Counted from the first letter of the stretch, positions 1 to 11,537 are shown. The stretch is 64,000 bases of DNA from Semisulcospira habei (GCA_036245525.1 BTPG01000003.1:140065485-140129484), one strand, 5' to 3'. Numbers and translations are program-made. The notes: generated by a model not told the origin, from the letters alone.

Positions 1-1164
1 CATGCTAACAACAGCTCCCTTGAACGTTTGCTGCACAACTTTTACTGTCCTTAACTCAATGCATCTCTTACATTTTTTTTCTTCTTCTCAGAAAGGAAAA
101 CGATAATCAGTTATCAGACACGTGTAGATGAGACGGGCAAGGATGAAAGACATCTTTGAATCTTGTGTCTGCCAGTTATTACATAACCTCATCGTAATTG
201 GCTTGTAATAGCGATGTCGGCCGCCGTTGGCCTTTGTGTACTGGGTGTGGTTGTCATACGCTGCGAAATCATACGAACATCTGCATCTTGCAAGGTTATG
301 TACATTGGAAGCGAAACCGTTAAGTAACCGTATGTGGTAGGCATTTGAAATTTTGTACGGTTAGTGATGCTAACTAAAACATTATTATTCTATACTCTTT
401 CAGATAAACAGCATCCAGATACATATCGAGCGCCCCTCGTACAGCCCTCTAAACCATAGCATCAGTCAGCTGTGCTGATTCCTTATTCCTCTCGACGCCA
501 CATTACGCTGAAATCTGGCAGAAAGCATTAGCAGGGCCGGATCCAGGGTGGGGGGGGGGGGAGGAGGGGACCATGCCCCGCCCCTTCCCCCATAAAAACT
601 ACAACAAAAACTTTGATACACTGAAGGATGATCTAGTGCTCACCTTGGTGACAAAAAAACAAAACAAAATAAAGCCATACTCAAAACAGTCAAAACTCTG
701 CTTTGGGTGTCTGTTTCAGGTGGTTAATTTCTCCGAGTCGGCTCGAGAACGCCTTGCTCACTTTCCGTCTCGCTAAGCCTCCACTGTCCAGAACTGTTTC
801 AGTGTGGATATTGACCTAGATCTGTGAACCGCGATTTCCCGCAATAACCTCTTTTCAAACAAAGTTTGGATAAACTTCCATTGGACAAAGCGTATATGCT
901 GACACGAGTGCCCAATATTCTAAAACTTTACTCTTTTTTTTTTTTTTCATCGGGCTGTATAAGGAGTTTCTAGAAATATTTTAGTAACTTTCAAATTTCG
1001 GTCAGATGTGGAGAAGTACCCAACGGAGAAATTTCCGTCAGATGTGGGTCCGAAGTACAACAAAGTTCGCCAATTAGCACGGGCACATTTGTATACCAAA
1101 TCGTGTAATATTTAATTCATATTTTGCAAATTGCAATGTCCGCACGTCTGCTATGTATATTTGT
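1..1164. other. non-coding, no gene recognised
   Basis: No reading frame with protein-like composition was found on either strand. The stretch holds a poly-G tract near 548-565 and a poly-T tract near 934-948. I see no repeat here that recurs elsewhere in the window. Confidence 0.6.
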
Positions 1165-1378
1165 TTAACCCATGTAACTCCACGGTCGCATTTCCCGCAT
1201 TTGGGACGTGTGACTTCAGGACTATGTACCAGCTGCAGGATTTGAATCGATCGTGATAATTCAAGGGTAGTGTCAGATTGGCTTGGCGCCTAATGGCGCC
1301 AAGCTAATCTGGCACTACCCTTGAATTATCACGGTCGATCCATCTCCTGCCGTAGAGCGCCGGGGCGAACTGGGTTAA
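1165..1378. mobile_element. HP-A hairpin element, copy 1 (full length)
   Basis: The element is bounded by TTAACCCATG on the left and CTGGGTTAA on the right. The central palindrome spans about 1235-1350, with arms that include CAAGGGTAGTGTCAGATTGG and a GGCGCC-taat-GGCGCC-like apex. The left arm differs from the right at a few positions (tgtcagattgg against ctaatctggca), so the stem is imperfect. Outside the stem the left flank carries the family's CATTTCCCGCATTTGGGA segment. Confidence 0.85.
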
Positions 1379-1465
1379 GATATAGGCCTACGCGTGCGTG
1401 GGAATGCCCAAGAGTCAGAACTTTTGGCTTGATCACAGACACTGAATTACTGTACAAATGCTACT

Positions 1466-1785
1466 GTGGAGCCTCATTAACTTGACGTCTGTGCACTGTT
1501 AACTTCCAGCTCTTTTGGTTAGTCCATCTCCTGCTGCACGCACATAATTATATTCGCGTGAAAGCGACCTAATCTAGGCAGTAAAGGTTTAATAATTGGT
1601 AATATCTCCCGTTAATAAGTGTTCTTAGTATGTCTTACAATAATGCTGGACAAACAAGCTAACTAAAATTATGAAGGTTGAATGTCGTGAAAAAAAAAAA
1701 ACTTTTCTGCCTGTCCTCCTACGTACGCAGGAGAGTTCATTTCGTTAGGCGGAAAAAACAGTGACAAACCTCTGGTACGAACAGA
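1466..1785 (+). repeat. family Q repeat, copy 1
   Basis: This stretch matches 3893-4208 in direct orientation with substitutions and small indels. Shared words include GGAGCCTCATTA, CCATCTCCTGCTGCACGCAC, TCTAGGCAGTAAA and TTCTTAGTATGTCTTACAAT. No coding capacity is seen. It is either a dispersed repeat or a diverged local duplication. Confidence 0.75.
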
Positions 1786-2480
1786 ACAGAACAACATTTA
1801 TTGTCGAGGGGCTCATGTAAAAAAAAAAAAAAAAAAAAGCCAAAGGACACAGAGTGATCGGACTTAACTATCATGTACATCACTTATATCATTCTTTAAG
1901 CTCGTTCAGTCCACACGGAATTTTGTACTTTTCTGTCGGCAGTAAGTCAGTTCACTGGTGTACATCGCGCGGCGTCTGTGTTTGTGGAGTCCCGTCCATT
2001 TTCGTTCCTGTCAGGTGGCTGATGGTCCAGGCGCACAGAGTGGCACGTAAGCTGGAGGTAGCCGCCTGTGATTTTCGCTTGGTCCATGGTTCCGTCCGGT
2101 CTTGTAGCATCTCCGACGGTCCGGGGTGTGAGATCGTCCAAAGATGGGTAGAAAATTTGAGAAATATTTGGATTCCACAAACACAAAATAGAAAAAAAAA
2201 AATGCTAATTTTGCGTCGAGCAAAGACTTCTCGAGACTCACCTCTTTGGTTCAGCAACCGTGACAGAAAAGGGGACAGTAGCCGATGCGCATGTACGTCT
2301 CCTGGTCCTCGGACGCCTGCAGGCCGCGATGAGCTAAATATAGCTCATGACGTCAACGGTCAACCAGGCCGAGGGACTGGGTGACTGTTGATGCGTGTCG
2401 ATGAAGTCCTTTTTTTTTTATTTTGCAAAGTGCAATGTATGAGTTTAGCTATTTTGGTATAAAAAGTGCAGATGCATTTT
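1786..2480. other. non-coding; poly-A tract, no gene recognised
   Basis: A run of about 20 A lies near 1819-1838. The longest open frame (1854-2384, + strand) has no recognisable domain, and overlapping frames are open on the other strand, which argues against coding. Confidence 0.5.
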
Positions 2481-2540
2481 CCCAATGCGGAAGAGGCCAT
2501 AGGCCCGACGTCGGTCCGATGGCTTTTTGCGCATTGGGTT
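2481..2540. mobile_element. HP-D hairpin element, short copy
   Basis: The ends CCCAATGCGGAAGAGGCCAT and GATGGCTTTTTGCGCATTGGG are inverted around a GGCCCGACGTCGGTCC core. It is a shortened HP-D copy lacking the GCGCGGGCC middle segment. Confidence 0.75.
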
Positions 2541-2578
2541 CTTGTTCATGCTAGACTTCATTATTCTAACTCAACGGA

Positions 2579-2782
2579 AGTAACCCTTTCAATGCCTTGG
2601 AAACGACAAACGCCCAAATCTATGTGCAAGAGGCATAGACCTCACAAGCCCCCGCAGTTGCTGGGGCTCATGAGGGTCTATGCCTCTTGCTGGCCTAATT
2701 CATATCGGTGTTTCTCAGACAGACCTTTCCCAGCGATAGTTTCAAATATTATATTCGTTGCCATTGACAGTAAAGGGGTGAA
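2579..2782. mobile_element. HP-B hairpin element
   Basis: The stem at 2624-2690 pairs GCAAGAGGCATAGACCTCA with the right arm TGAGGGTCTATGCCTCTTGC, with a CCCCGCAGTTGCTGGGG apex. The left end resembles the HP-B terminus (TAACCCTTTCAATGCC). The right end reads TTGACAGTAAAGGGGTGA. Confidence 0.85.
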
Positions 2783-2956
2783 ATTGTTAGCGAGACGATT
2801 AAACACTCAAGCGCTCTCCGGCCACGGGCGATCACTCCGCCGGCAGTCAAGTTGGAGTGGGTAGTGACGTCCTTTCGTAAGGAATCTTTATTTGGTTGTC
2901 ATATTTGACAATTTCCAGGTCTTTCATGCAGTGTTAGGTTTGTCATCCTAGGGTGC

Positions 2957-2977
2957 AGAGAGAGAGAGAAAAAGAGA

Positions 2978-3045
<68 letters not shown>
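2957..3045. repeat. (GA)n microsatellite
   Basis: Almost pure GA dinucleotide array. It creates long Ser-Leu and Arg-Glu frames that are not genes. Confidence 0.97.
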
Positions 3046-3046
<1 letters not shown>

Positions 3047-3071
3047 GTACTTAAAGTAATCATCAACATCA

Positions 3072-3101
3072 TTATTATCATTATCATTTTAGTTATTATT
3101 A

Positions 3102-3160
<59 letters not shown>
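3072..3160. repeat. (ATT)n microsatellite
   Basis: Degenerate, then pure, ATT array. Similar arrays at 24017 and 31457 are LINE 3' tails, but no LINE coding sequence precedes this one. Confidence 0.95.
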
Positions 3161-3352
3161 CCGGTTATTGTATAGCCGCTTCACGATTACTATGAATCGA
3201 CTCAAATCGCCCCGTACTGAACAAAACACGCACGCGCACGAAAACACCCATTCACTCTAAAGACAAACACAGTGCAAGAGAAAGACATGACATTCATCTG
3301 GTGCTGTTAAGTTTCATACTTTCATTGCTTACACTTTGGTACATCACACACC

Positions 3353-3568
3353 TTAACCTATTTAACCCCACAGCCCGCATTTCCCAAATGGTGGAGTTGT
3401 CACCTAACGACTATGTACCAGCTGTAAGAGATGGATCGACCATGATAATTCAAGGGTAGTGCCAGTTTAGCTTGGCGCCTCCAGGCGCTAAGCTAGTCTG
3501 GCACTACCCTTGAATTATCATGGTCGATCCATCTCCTGCTCCAGGGAGTTGGGACTAAATGGGTTCAA
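3353..3568. mobile_element. HP-A hairpin element, copy 2
   Basis: The left end is TTAACCTATTTAACCCC and the right end GGGACTAAATGGGTTCAA, so the right TTAA is mutated. The stem spans about 3425-3540 and the apex is GGCGCCTCCAGGCGC. The flank GCATTTCCCAAATGGTGGAG is the family's conserved left body. Confidence 0.9.
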
Positions 3569-3696
3569 CGCCTGTGATCTACAAAAGGCATAAGACGATT
3601 TCATAATCTCCTGCAGCCGTAAGCGCCCTTGCTGATTTTCATAATCATTTGTATTACACTTTTGTGACGACATGTAAATGGTTGAAATTCTCTGCG

Positions 3697-3779
3697 TTAA
3701 TTATGTACACTCGAGACTCGCTGCACTCTGATACGCGGCACAATGCCGCGTATCAGAATGTAGCACGTCTCGTGTGACT
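3697..3779. mobile_element. HP-C hairpin element, diverged
   Basis: Starts TTAATTATGTACACTCGAGA and ends near GTCTCGTGTGAC. The stem pairs CTGATACGCGGCA with TGCCGCGTATCAG. It matches the HP-C copies at 27.5 and 60.8 kb. Confidence 0.75.
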
Positions 3780-3892
3780 GAAGAATCAACTCATTCAAGG
3801 TTCCCCGCATCAATAGCTGCGGAAGTGTCGTAAAGCGTTGCCGCGGGTAACGTTTCACGACGCTTCGCTGCTAATCTCGGCACAAAGATGAC

Positions 3893-4208
3893 TGGAGTTG
3901 ACTGGAGCCTCATTACACTGGCGCCTGGGAACTGTTCACCATCCGGCTCAGTCCATCTCCTGCTGCACGCACATATAGTCACGTTAAAAGCGACCTACTC
4001 TAGGCAGTAAACAGTTCATAACTGGTAATATCTCCTTTATAGATGTTCTTAGTATGTCTTACAATAAATCTGGACAAACAAGTTTACTTAAATTATGACG
4101 TTTACATGTCGTAAAAAGAAAGACTGTTCTGCCAGTCTTCTCCTTTGTACGCATGAGAGTTCTTTCCGTTACGCTCGAACTAGGCAGTGGGAAACCTCTC
4201 GTGCGCGT
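3893..4208 (+). repeat. family Q repeat, copy 2
   Basis: Direct-orientation match to 1466-1785, with shared words such as CCATCTCCTGCTGCACGCAC and TTCTTAGTATGTCTTACAAT. A further short fragment with GGAAACTGTTAACTTCCAGC lies near 4428-4500. Confidence 0.75.
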
Positions 4209-4347
4209 GCCTACTCACGTAGAATAGTAAAAATAAGGTAGAAAAGTCATAGCTCTTGCAAGACAACATTGAATATCAACGAATGTCAACAATCAAAACC
4301 TGCCATGGAGCGTTTCGCTTTATGACAGGAGGAGGATTATAACCGTA

Positions 4348-4409
4348 GTATCAAAACGTCTTCGGGCCCGTTAAGGCCGTCGTACGCCCGAGGACATTTG
4401 CTTACTGGG
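4348..4409. mobile_element. HP-D hairpin element, degenerate
   Basis: ACGTCTTCGGGCCC and the complementary CGCCCGAGGACATTTGC end in TTACTGGGA, as in other HP-D copies. The core GTTAAGGCCGTCGTAC is shortened. Confidence 0.6.
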
Positions 4410-4512
4410 AATACGCTTTAATAGTCTGGAAACTGTTAACTTCCAGCTTTATTTGTATCAAGCTGTTTAAGACTACACGCACAATTACACTTTGAAGTTT
4501 ATTCTCCAATTA

Positions 4513-4725
4513 TTAACCCATTTAGCCCCAACTCCCTACAGCAGGAGATGTATCGACCATGATAATTCAAGGGTAGTGCCAGATTAGCTTGGCGCCTAAA
4601 GGCGCCAAGCTAGTCTGGCACAACCCTTGAATTAATGATCATGGTCAACCCATCTTCTGCAACTAGTACATAGTCGTTAAATAAAATAAAATTTGGGAAA
4701 TGCGGACTTGGGGTAAATGGGTTAA
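4513..4725. mobile_element. HP-A hairpin element, copy 3 (full length, inverted)
   Basis: Bounded by TTAACCCATTTAGCCC and GGGGTAAATGGGTTAA. The stem is about 4551-4660 with the apex GGCGCCTAAAGGCGCC. The asymmetric body (AAATTTGGGAAATGCGG) lies on the right, so this copy is inverted relative to copies 1 and 2. Confidence 0.92.
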
Positions 4726-4773
4726 ACCATGGCCACGTAATTTAGGGGGTGATCAGGCTAATTTTGCTCTGTG

Positions 4774-4836
4774 TGCTGATCGAGTCTGTGATTTTTATGA
4801 CATGGCCGAGAGCCGTTAGATCCAAAACCACAGACC
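4774..4836. mobile_element. HP-E hairpin, degenerate
   Basis: GTCTGTGATTTTTATGACATGGC faces GCCGTTAGATCCAAAACCACAGACC. The arms are recognisably the HP-E sequence but mismatched. Confidence 0.55.
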
Positions 4837-4921
4837 CCGGCACACTTATTGAACCTCGTCGAAGGGGGAGCTCAGTTTTTGACTCGTGTCAGTGTGAGGC
4901 GGGTATGACATTACTGTTTGT

Positions 4922-4977
4922 GTGACACGCAAAATGTCCTCGGGCCGACGTCAGCCCGAGGACATTTTGCGTGTCAT
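4922..4977. mobile_element. HP-D derived perfect hairpin
   Basis: GACACGCAAAATGTCCTCGG pairs with its exact reverse complement around GGCCGACGTCAGCC. The pairing extends outside the usual HP-D arms into the sequence ATGACACGC, so flanking DNA takes part in the palindrome. Confidence 0.8.
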
Positions 4978-5085
4978 ATAAGATCTTTTGCGCGTTCGGT
5001 TAACAGTATCAAGATTGCAATAAAACCAAACACGGGTACCGCATACTAAGCACTGTTTGCTCGTCTTCTTCTTTCTTTCTTTTTT

Positions 5086-5205
5086 TTCGGGGGGGGGGGG
5101 GGGGAGGGAGGGGGAGGGGGGAGGGGGGGGGGGGGGGGGGGAGGGGGAGGGAGGGGGGGCGGGGGGGGGGGAGGAGGGGCATGTGTGTGTGTGTGTGTGT
5201 GTGCC

Positions 5206-5238
<33 letters not shown>

Positions 5239-5239
5239 C

Positions 5240-5310
<71 letters not shown>
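5086..5310. repeat. poly-G/GA tract followed by (GT)n
   Basis: G-rich low-complexity DNA at 5086-5178, then a (GT)n array with GCCG interruptions. It produces spurious Gly-rich and Cys-Val frames. Confidence 0.97.
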
Positions 5311-5314
<4 letters not shown>

Positions 5315-5474
5315 AGTTGTTCAAGTACAGAATTCTCCACCATTGCAATTCACAATTGACGTTCTTCTCCAAACTCGAAACTGAGATCATCTTAAGTTAG
5401 TGCAATTAATGCGTCCCAAATTTTCTGAAACACGCACGCGCAAGAGGGCAGGCAGCTCCGCTGACAAATTGAAG

Positions 5475-5556
5475 CACACACACAGACACACACACACAGA
5501 CACACACACACAGACACACACACACACACACGCACGCACTCACACGCGCGCGCGCG
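5475..5556. repeat. (CA)n microsatellite
   Basis: CA dinucleotides interrupted by CAGACA, turning into CGCGCG at the end. Confidence 0.95.
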
Positions 5557-5808
5557 CCCAAATCCAAGGGATCATTAGACACAAAATAACTCCCTTAAGG
5601 CGTTCATATTGTCCCCTAAAGGGAAAGAACTCTTGTCGGTGAAGAGCAAAGGCCCGCAACCCGAAAAGAGCATCAAAGGGAAATAATCGATAGACAAAGT
5701 AATACCAAGGGCTACGATCCTGAACGAAGTCATTTAAACACAGACTGCAAACTCTGACGAATTCCTTCGTCTGAGTAGCAGATATTGAAACCATTGAGCA
5801 ACAGTTAT

Positions 5809-5890
5809 TCGGGCCAACGTCAACTTTCGTTGGTTCTCGCACGGCACGTGCGCGGACCAACGAAGGCTGACGTCTGCCCGAGGTCCTTTA
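5809..5890. mobile_element. HP-D hairpin element, diverged
   Basis: CGGGCCAACGTCAACTTTCG faces CGAAGGCTGACGTCTGCCCG around a CGCACGGCACGTGCG centre. Confidence 0.7.
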
Positions 5891-5894
5891 CATA

Positions 5895-6280
5895 ACCAGG
5901 CTGGAAGTTAATTAATCCGGGCGATCCAGGCTAAAAGTATTGACTGCCAAACAAGAAAATTGCAATAAAATAGTCTTGAAACAAAGAGAGGAAAACAAAC
6001 AGACAAACGTTTTACGCTGTCATATTCCAAAGGATGTTTTTCTTTGCTTGTGGTAATATTGTTTATTTTCTTTCTTTATTTTTTTATTTTTTATTTATTT
6101 GTTTCTGGGTTTTTTGTTGTTTTTGGTTTTTGTTATTTTTTCTTTATTTTATTTTATTTTTTTACAATTAAGAGTAATGATCCATAGCCAGTAATGCCTT
6201 GTCATTGTCCTAGTGGCTTTGTTTGATAGCTATTTTGAGCACCACGCAAAACAATCTCGCTGCAATTGCAGAGGGACAGT
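5895..6280. other. non-coding, T-rich low complexity
   Basis: The 6050-6165 part is dominated by T and TTTAT words. No gene or structured repeat is seen. Confidence 0.5.
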
Positions 6281-6284
6281 TGGT

Positions 6285-6447
6285 TGGCAGATACTGGCAT
6301 GTAAAACGTTCTTGCAATTGGCTGCAGATTCCCCCAAGACGGGGCTCAGTTGCATGGGTGAGTTTAATTCCTGCACAAGCCATTAAGCAAGGTGCTCCGC
6401 TGAAGCAGGAATTAAGCTCGATTAGGCAACTCAGCCCTGGCTTCATT
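6285..6447. mobile_element. HP-G inverted-repeat element, diverged copy
   Basis: CAGTTGCATGGGTGAGTTTAATTCCTGC and GCAGGAATTAAGCTCGATTAGGCAACT are inverted around a GCCATTAAGCAAGGTGCTCC loop. Relatives lie at 40480-40610 and 49079-49202. Confidence 0.65.
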
Positions 6448-6449
6448 AA

Positions 6450-7055
6450 ATGTATTTCTGTAGGAGATATACGGCGCTGAGTTAGCTAAGGCACTATCGA
6501 GGAAAGACGTGTTTTGTTATCTGGCAAAAATGTCGCTTTTGTCTTCCGTTCGACTAAAACTGTTACTGGTTATTGACACAATTCTATGGAGCCACCACAC
6601 ACTGACCGCATTCCCGCGAAGACCCTGGCGATTTCTTATATTTATCTGAAATTTATACTATAGTTAATGTCTAACATAATGCTGCACCTGAAACACAGAC
6701 TACGTACATCAGTTTGAGGACGTGAATGGGGTTGGTGTCTCTAAACAAGAGGCGTGGATTGTCAATCTATGCATCTTGCAGATGTAGTGGGTTCACTATG
6801 AGGATTGTTTGCGTGTTCTGAACTTTTTTTCCCCACTACTTATGTTATTTATACAGCCGCTGAGTCTGGCAACGGGAGCACGCAGTGTCACTGACCCAGT
6901 GAACAAATATCTGGGCTTCGGTCCGGCGCATCTTCGATTTAAACGGCTAACCGAGGATGTAGGCGAGACAATGTAGCAAGAAAGCCAGAATGTACAATGA
7001 GAGGAGAATTCAGACGAAGAAGAACAACAACGAAAGCAAACGACAACATTAGCTT
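6450..7055. other. non-coding, no gene recognised
   Basis: No supported open frame and no recurring repeat identified. Confidence 0.5.
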
Positions 7056-7262
7056 ATGTAACCCTAACGCCGGCCTGCAGCAGGGGATGGCTCCACCATG
7101 ATAATTCAAGGGTAGTGCCAGATTAGCTTGGCGCCTTCAGGCGCCAAGCTAATCTGGCACTACCCTAAAGTTTTCATGGTCGATCCATCTCCTGCTGGTA
7201 CATTGTTGGTAGATGACACATCCAAAATTTGGGAAATGAGGCCGCGGGGTTAAATGGTTTAA
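7056..7262. mobile_element. HP-A hairpin element, copy 4
   Basis: The stem at about 7078-7198 contains TAGTGCCAGATTAGCTTGGC and its complement, with apex GGCGCCTTCAGGCGCC. The right arm reads CTACCCTAAAGTTTTCATGG where the consensus has CCTTGAATTATC, so one arm has diverged locally. The right end is AAATGGTTTAA. Confidence 0.88.
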
Positions 7263-8282
<1,020 letters not shown>

Positions 8283-8354
8283 TACAAAAACGGGGACGGA
8301 AAACAGAAATTAGCCCAAAATAATCCGATCATAAGCAGCGGGCAGACACTCCTA

Positions 8355-8571
8355 TCCCCACTCACTGCCAGTGGACGCAGAGTCTGTTTCTGAAATCTGT
8401 GGTAACTCAACGCCAAAACCTCTCAGCTGCCCAATGGAATATGGATACAAAATGGTGTCACCAAGAGGCATAGATCCTCATGAGCCCACGCAACTGCGGG
8501 TTCTCATGAGGATCTTTGTCTCTTGCATCTGGTTTTTTTGGGGCCTTCTTGTCTTGTCTTGAAAGGGTTAA
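8355..8571. mobile_element. HP-B hairpin element (near full length)
   Basis: The left body CACTGCCAGTGGACGCAGAG is the family consensus and the right end is AAAGGGTTAA. The stem at 8462-8527 pairs CAAGAGGCATAGATCCTCAT with ATGAGGATCTTTGTCTCTTG. Confidence 0.9.
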
Positions 8572-9340
8572 ACCGTACTTTGTGAACTCTGTGTCAGGCC
8601 TAGAAAAATTCAATATCCGACGTTGGATATTAATACGATCAATCCTTTAGACTGCGCTTAGTGGGTCAGAAATTTCACCGCGTGCAGTCAAATCATTTCA
8701 AACTTCAAGCAATATTTTTGTGTATGCTGAACTCACTCCCTTGGCTAGTCCCTTTTCATCTTAAGACGAACAGATTCTAATGAAGCGAACCTTTTTAAGC
8801 GACTTTGTTGTTAAAATGTCAGAATCTCAGCCAGCTCTTGTCCGTATGCATGGGCAAGACGTACAGATTCTCACAAGCCGACTCATTTGAAGCGAGAAAT
8901 TGTTAAAAACGTCGTTTCGTTTCGTTAGTTTCGTTTAGTTTAGTTTAGTTTAGTTTAGTTTAGTTTAGTTTAGTTTAGTTTAGTGTTTAGTTCAGTTAGT
9001 TACTTATTTGTTTTTTTTTTATTATTCCTTTATTATTTAGTTAGTTATTGTTTGTTTGTGTTTTTAAATTTTATTTTATTTTATTTTATTTATTTTTTAT
9101 TATTATTTATTTTGAATGTGCAAAAATCAGTTATTCAGTGGACATGTTCCAACCGCAGAAATTAATTCAATGCCCAAAGATTCAGTCGTCCAAGGAACAT
9201 AGATACAAATAGTATCAACATAAGGCGTAGATCCCTCGCACATCGCGTGTTTTTCTGCAGTTTCCTGGGTCCTGGCCTGAGAATCTATAAACAGCAAACT
9301 CTAGATATTACAAATCGCTAGGGGACCAACTTTTTCTTGT
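8572..9340. other. non-coding with (TTTAG)n pentanucleotide array
   Basis: A pentanucleotide GTTTA array occupies about 8930-8985, followed by T-rich low complexity to 9115. An array of the same unit recurs at 28138-28200. Confidence 0.6.
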
Positions 9341-9475
9341 AATATTCGAAGTTTGTTATGAGCGAAGTAATTTACATCGAAAGAGTACTGCCGGGACCTC
9401 TGGTTGTTATATTCGACTTTTGTCACTTCCGACCTTGTTATAAGCGAGGTAGACCGTGTTATGTTGCCTCTTGCA
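9340..9475 (+). repeat. family L (TTATAAGCGAAGT) repeat, copy 1
   Basis: Contains GAGCGAAGTAATTTACATCG, TTGTTATATTCGACTTTTGT and CTTGTTATAAGCGAGGTAGA. Relatives lie at 12690-12830, 27120-27220 and, split by HP-A, 62045-62385. Confidence 0.7.
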
Positions 9476-9521
9476 ACGTGGACGCTCATGAGTCAATGAA
9501 ACTTACGTCAACTTTACGCGG

Positions 9522-9737
9522 GAAGACTCCCAACAACGAACGAGAGCGGATAATCAGCTCGTACCATAAACACACACAACACTCCCAAACATCTCCAAGA
9601 GGCATGGATCCTCATGAGCCCTCCGGGCTTATGAGGATCTATGCCTCCCTTGGAGATGTTTGGAGTGTTGCCTTTGTTTATGGGGCAAGCTGGCTATCCG
9701 CCGTGATTTCGCTCTTGTTCGTTGTTGGGAGTTCTTC
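9522..9737. mobile_element. HP-B type long hairpin with arms of about 105 bp
   Basis: The inner stem is CAAGAGGCATGGATCCTCAT and its complement. Pairing continues outward through CATCTCCAAG, AACACTCC, CATAAAC and CAACAACGAACGAGAGCGGA, well beyond the HP-B stem. The arms are similar but not identical. Confidence 0.88.
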
Positions 9738-9794
9738 GTTAAACAAGAACATGCTCTTTTCTCCTGCAAGGATCAGCGGAAGTTTGAAATTATA

Positions 9795-9900
9795 CCCGTG
9801 AGCAAAAGGTCCTCGGGCCGACGGCAACGTGTGCTGGTCCCGCGCACAGGTCGTGCGCTGGGCCAGCTCACGCTGACGTCGGCCTCGGAGAAACCTTTTT
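9795..9900. mobile_element. HP-D hairpin element
   Basis: Starts CCCGTGAGCAAAAGGTCCTC and contains CGGGCCGACGGCAACGTG opposite CACGCTGACGTCGGCC. The right end is diverged (AAACCTTTTTT). Confidence 0.75.
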
Positions 9901-10019
9901 TGGCTCACTACAGTCTTCTCAACTTCTCAGACAAAACATTTGCCACATTCCTTCTGCGAATGAAGATAAGTAGCGGCTAATCTCTCTGTTTGTTTGTTTG
10001 TCTATTTTGACAAAGGGTA

Positions 10020-10130
10020 TTTACCCGAAATATTAATAAATTGTGTTGTACCCGTCTTTTCTAAGCGTGTTTCTTTCTCCGTTGGGTACTTCTTTGCATT
10101 TTACACGCTTGGCAGTCACCTTTTTGGTCT
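10020..10130 (+). repeat. family M repeat, single arm
   Basis: AATAAATTGTGTTGTACCCG through TTTACACGCTTGGCAGTCACC. It matches one arm of the inverted repeat at 32620-32810. Confidence 0.65.
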
Positions 10131-10299
10131 GGATTCCGTTATCAAGATTAGATTTTGTGGTGTTTTTGTGGCGTATGTGTTTCCTGTAACCTTTTAAAGT
10201 GATTCATTGCATTATTTCTTCTCTCTTGTGTATATCCTGTTGCGTGGGTGGGCCAGTGGTGATGTACGTGGGTGACTGAGATTTCTGTATGTTATGTTT

Positions 10300-10493
10300 A
10301 TGGCCAGTGGACCCAGCCTCTGTTTTGGAAATCATTGTAATTTTAACGACAAAGATCTCCATCCAACAAAGAAACATGAATACAAATTGGTTTGAGCAAG
10401 AGGCATAAATCCTCACAAGCTCCCTTCTTGGACTTCGAATTTACGATGGTTTCAAAAACGCAATCTGCGTCCATTGCCAATGAGGGGGTTTAA
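10300..10493. mobile_element. HP-B element with lost right half of stem
   Basis: GGCCAGTGGACCCAGCCTC on the left and CGTCCATTGCCAATGAGGGGGTTTAA on the right are inverted HP-B ends. GAGCAAGAGGCATAAATCCTC is present, but the complementary arm is missing, and the right body runs straight into CGAATTTACGATGGTTTC. Confidence 0.75.
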
Positions 10494-10499
10494 ATGTGA

Positions 10500-10885
10500 A
10501 TACTCTACACATTTTTACACCTCGCTGCAAGAGACAATTAAGTGACGTGCTTTGGGGCTAGTTTCTGGCCTTTTCTTTGCAAATTCCAATTTCTGTCCGT
10601 TACTGAGACGCTGTCACACCTTTAGGGTACGTCCATTTATTTTTTCCAACCAGTCCATCAGAGAACGGCAAACATCTGCGAGAAACATAGATACTCATGA
10701 GTCAATGCACTAACGACTATTGTGAACACAATATTCGTCTGTGGTCCTCAGGCGAAAACAAAACCGGTTTCTGTGATAGTGTTTTTGACTAATTAAATTT
10801 TAAACTATTCTGCCTGTTCACACCAAGCGTTTTATTTTTCTGCTGCCGCATGAACAATTTGAGCAAGACGTGAAACCAATCTTGA
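10500..10885. other. non-coding, no gene recognised
   Basis: Only a half HP-B motif (GAAACATAGATACTCATGAG near 10682) is seen. Confidence 0.45.
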
Positions 10886-10887
10886 CT

Positions 10888-10955
10888 AACAAGAGGCATA
10901 GATTCGCGTGTGCCCCTGCGGATGCAGGGGCACATGTGAATCTATGTCTTTTTCC
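10888..10955. mobile_element. HP-B hairpin
   Basis: ACAAGAGGCATAGATTCGCG pairs with CATGTGAATCTATGTCTTTT. The apex is GCCCCTGCGGATGCAGGGGC. Confidence 0.85.
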
Positions 10956-10959
10956 CATG

Positions 10960-11500
10960 GAATGGATCGTATAAGGACTGTGACAGATTATTCTGTACAT
11001 TTCCTTGGACGATGACTTTTTCACTTCAGGAATTTTACACCATAGGATCGTACAGAAGTCACTTTATGGGTCACTTTATGGGTCGACCTTTTGCGCTATG
11101 TCAGTGAAGAGGTTAAATACACTTGCAAGACAAAGGCGTGATCTTGATTTTTTAATTAAGCAAGCACGAAGTAAACTGACCCTATAGTGTAGAACTAGAC
11201 CTATAATTTTATAACTGTTAATTTGGTAAAACATTTGTACACCTGTGACTGCATGTCTGACGCAAACAACATGTTTAGAACACTCCACTGCATGTAACAG
11301 TTAATGCAACACCATCTCCGCTACCTAAGCAGACACAGGTGCAGAAACGAAACTATGGATGTGTTGCCAACAAAGGATAATTCAATAACTAGGTTGCTGG
11401 CACGTGATTTTCGACCTGTCAGATTTAAAATCACAGACCCACACACAACTGGTGCGTATATTGGTTTTCGTCGTAGTCAGGCCGGGTCAGTTTTTATAGA
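10960..11500. other. non-coding; weak HP-E-like word, poly-A
   Basis: GTGATTTTCGACCTGTCAG and AAAATCACAGACCC near 11404-11450 resemble mismatched HP-E arms. A poly-A run lies at about 11503-11523. No coding sequence is recognised. Confidence 0.4.
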
Positions 11501-11537
11501 AAGAAAAAAAAAAAAAAAAAAAAGATTGCTTACTCCG

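Noticed and set aside
1854..2384. 176-codon open frame as a candidate gene
   Set aside because: No domain, no start context or splice evidence, and three overlapping frames are open on the other strand.
3072..3160. (ATT)n as a LINE tail
   Set aside because: No ORF2 C-terminal motif or GCGCTTAGAG stem-loop is found next to it.
4951..5400. Long open frames on both strands (poly-His-Thr, Gly-rich)
   Set aside because: They are translations of GT/CA and poly-G arrays; composition is pure repeat.
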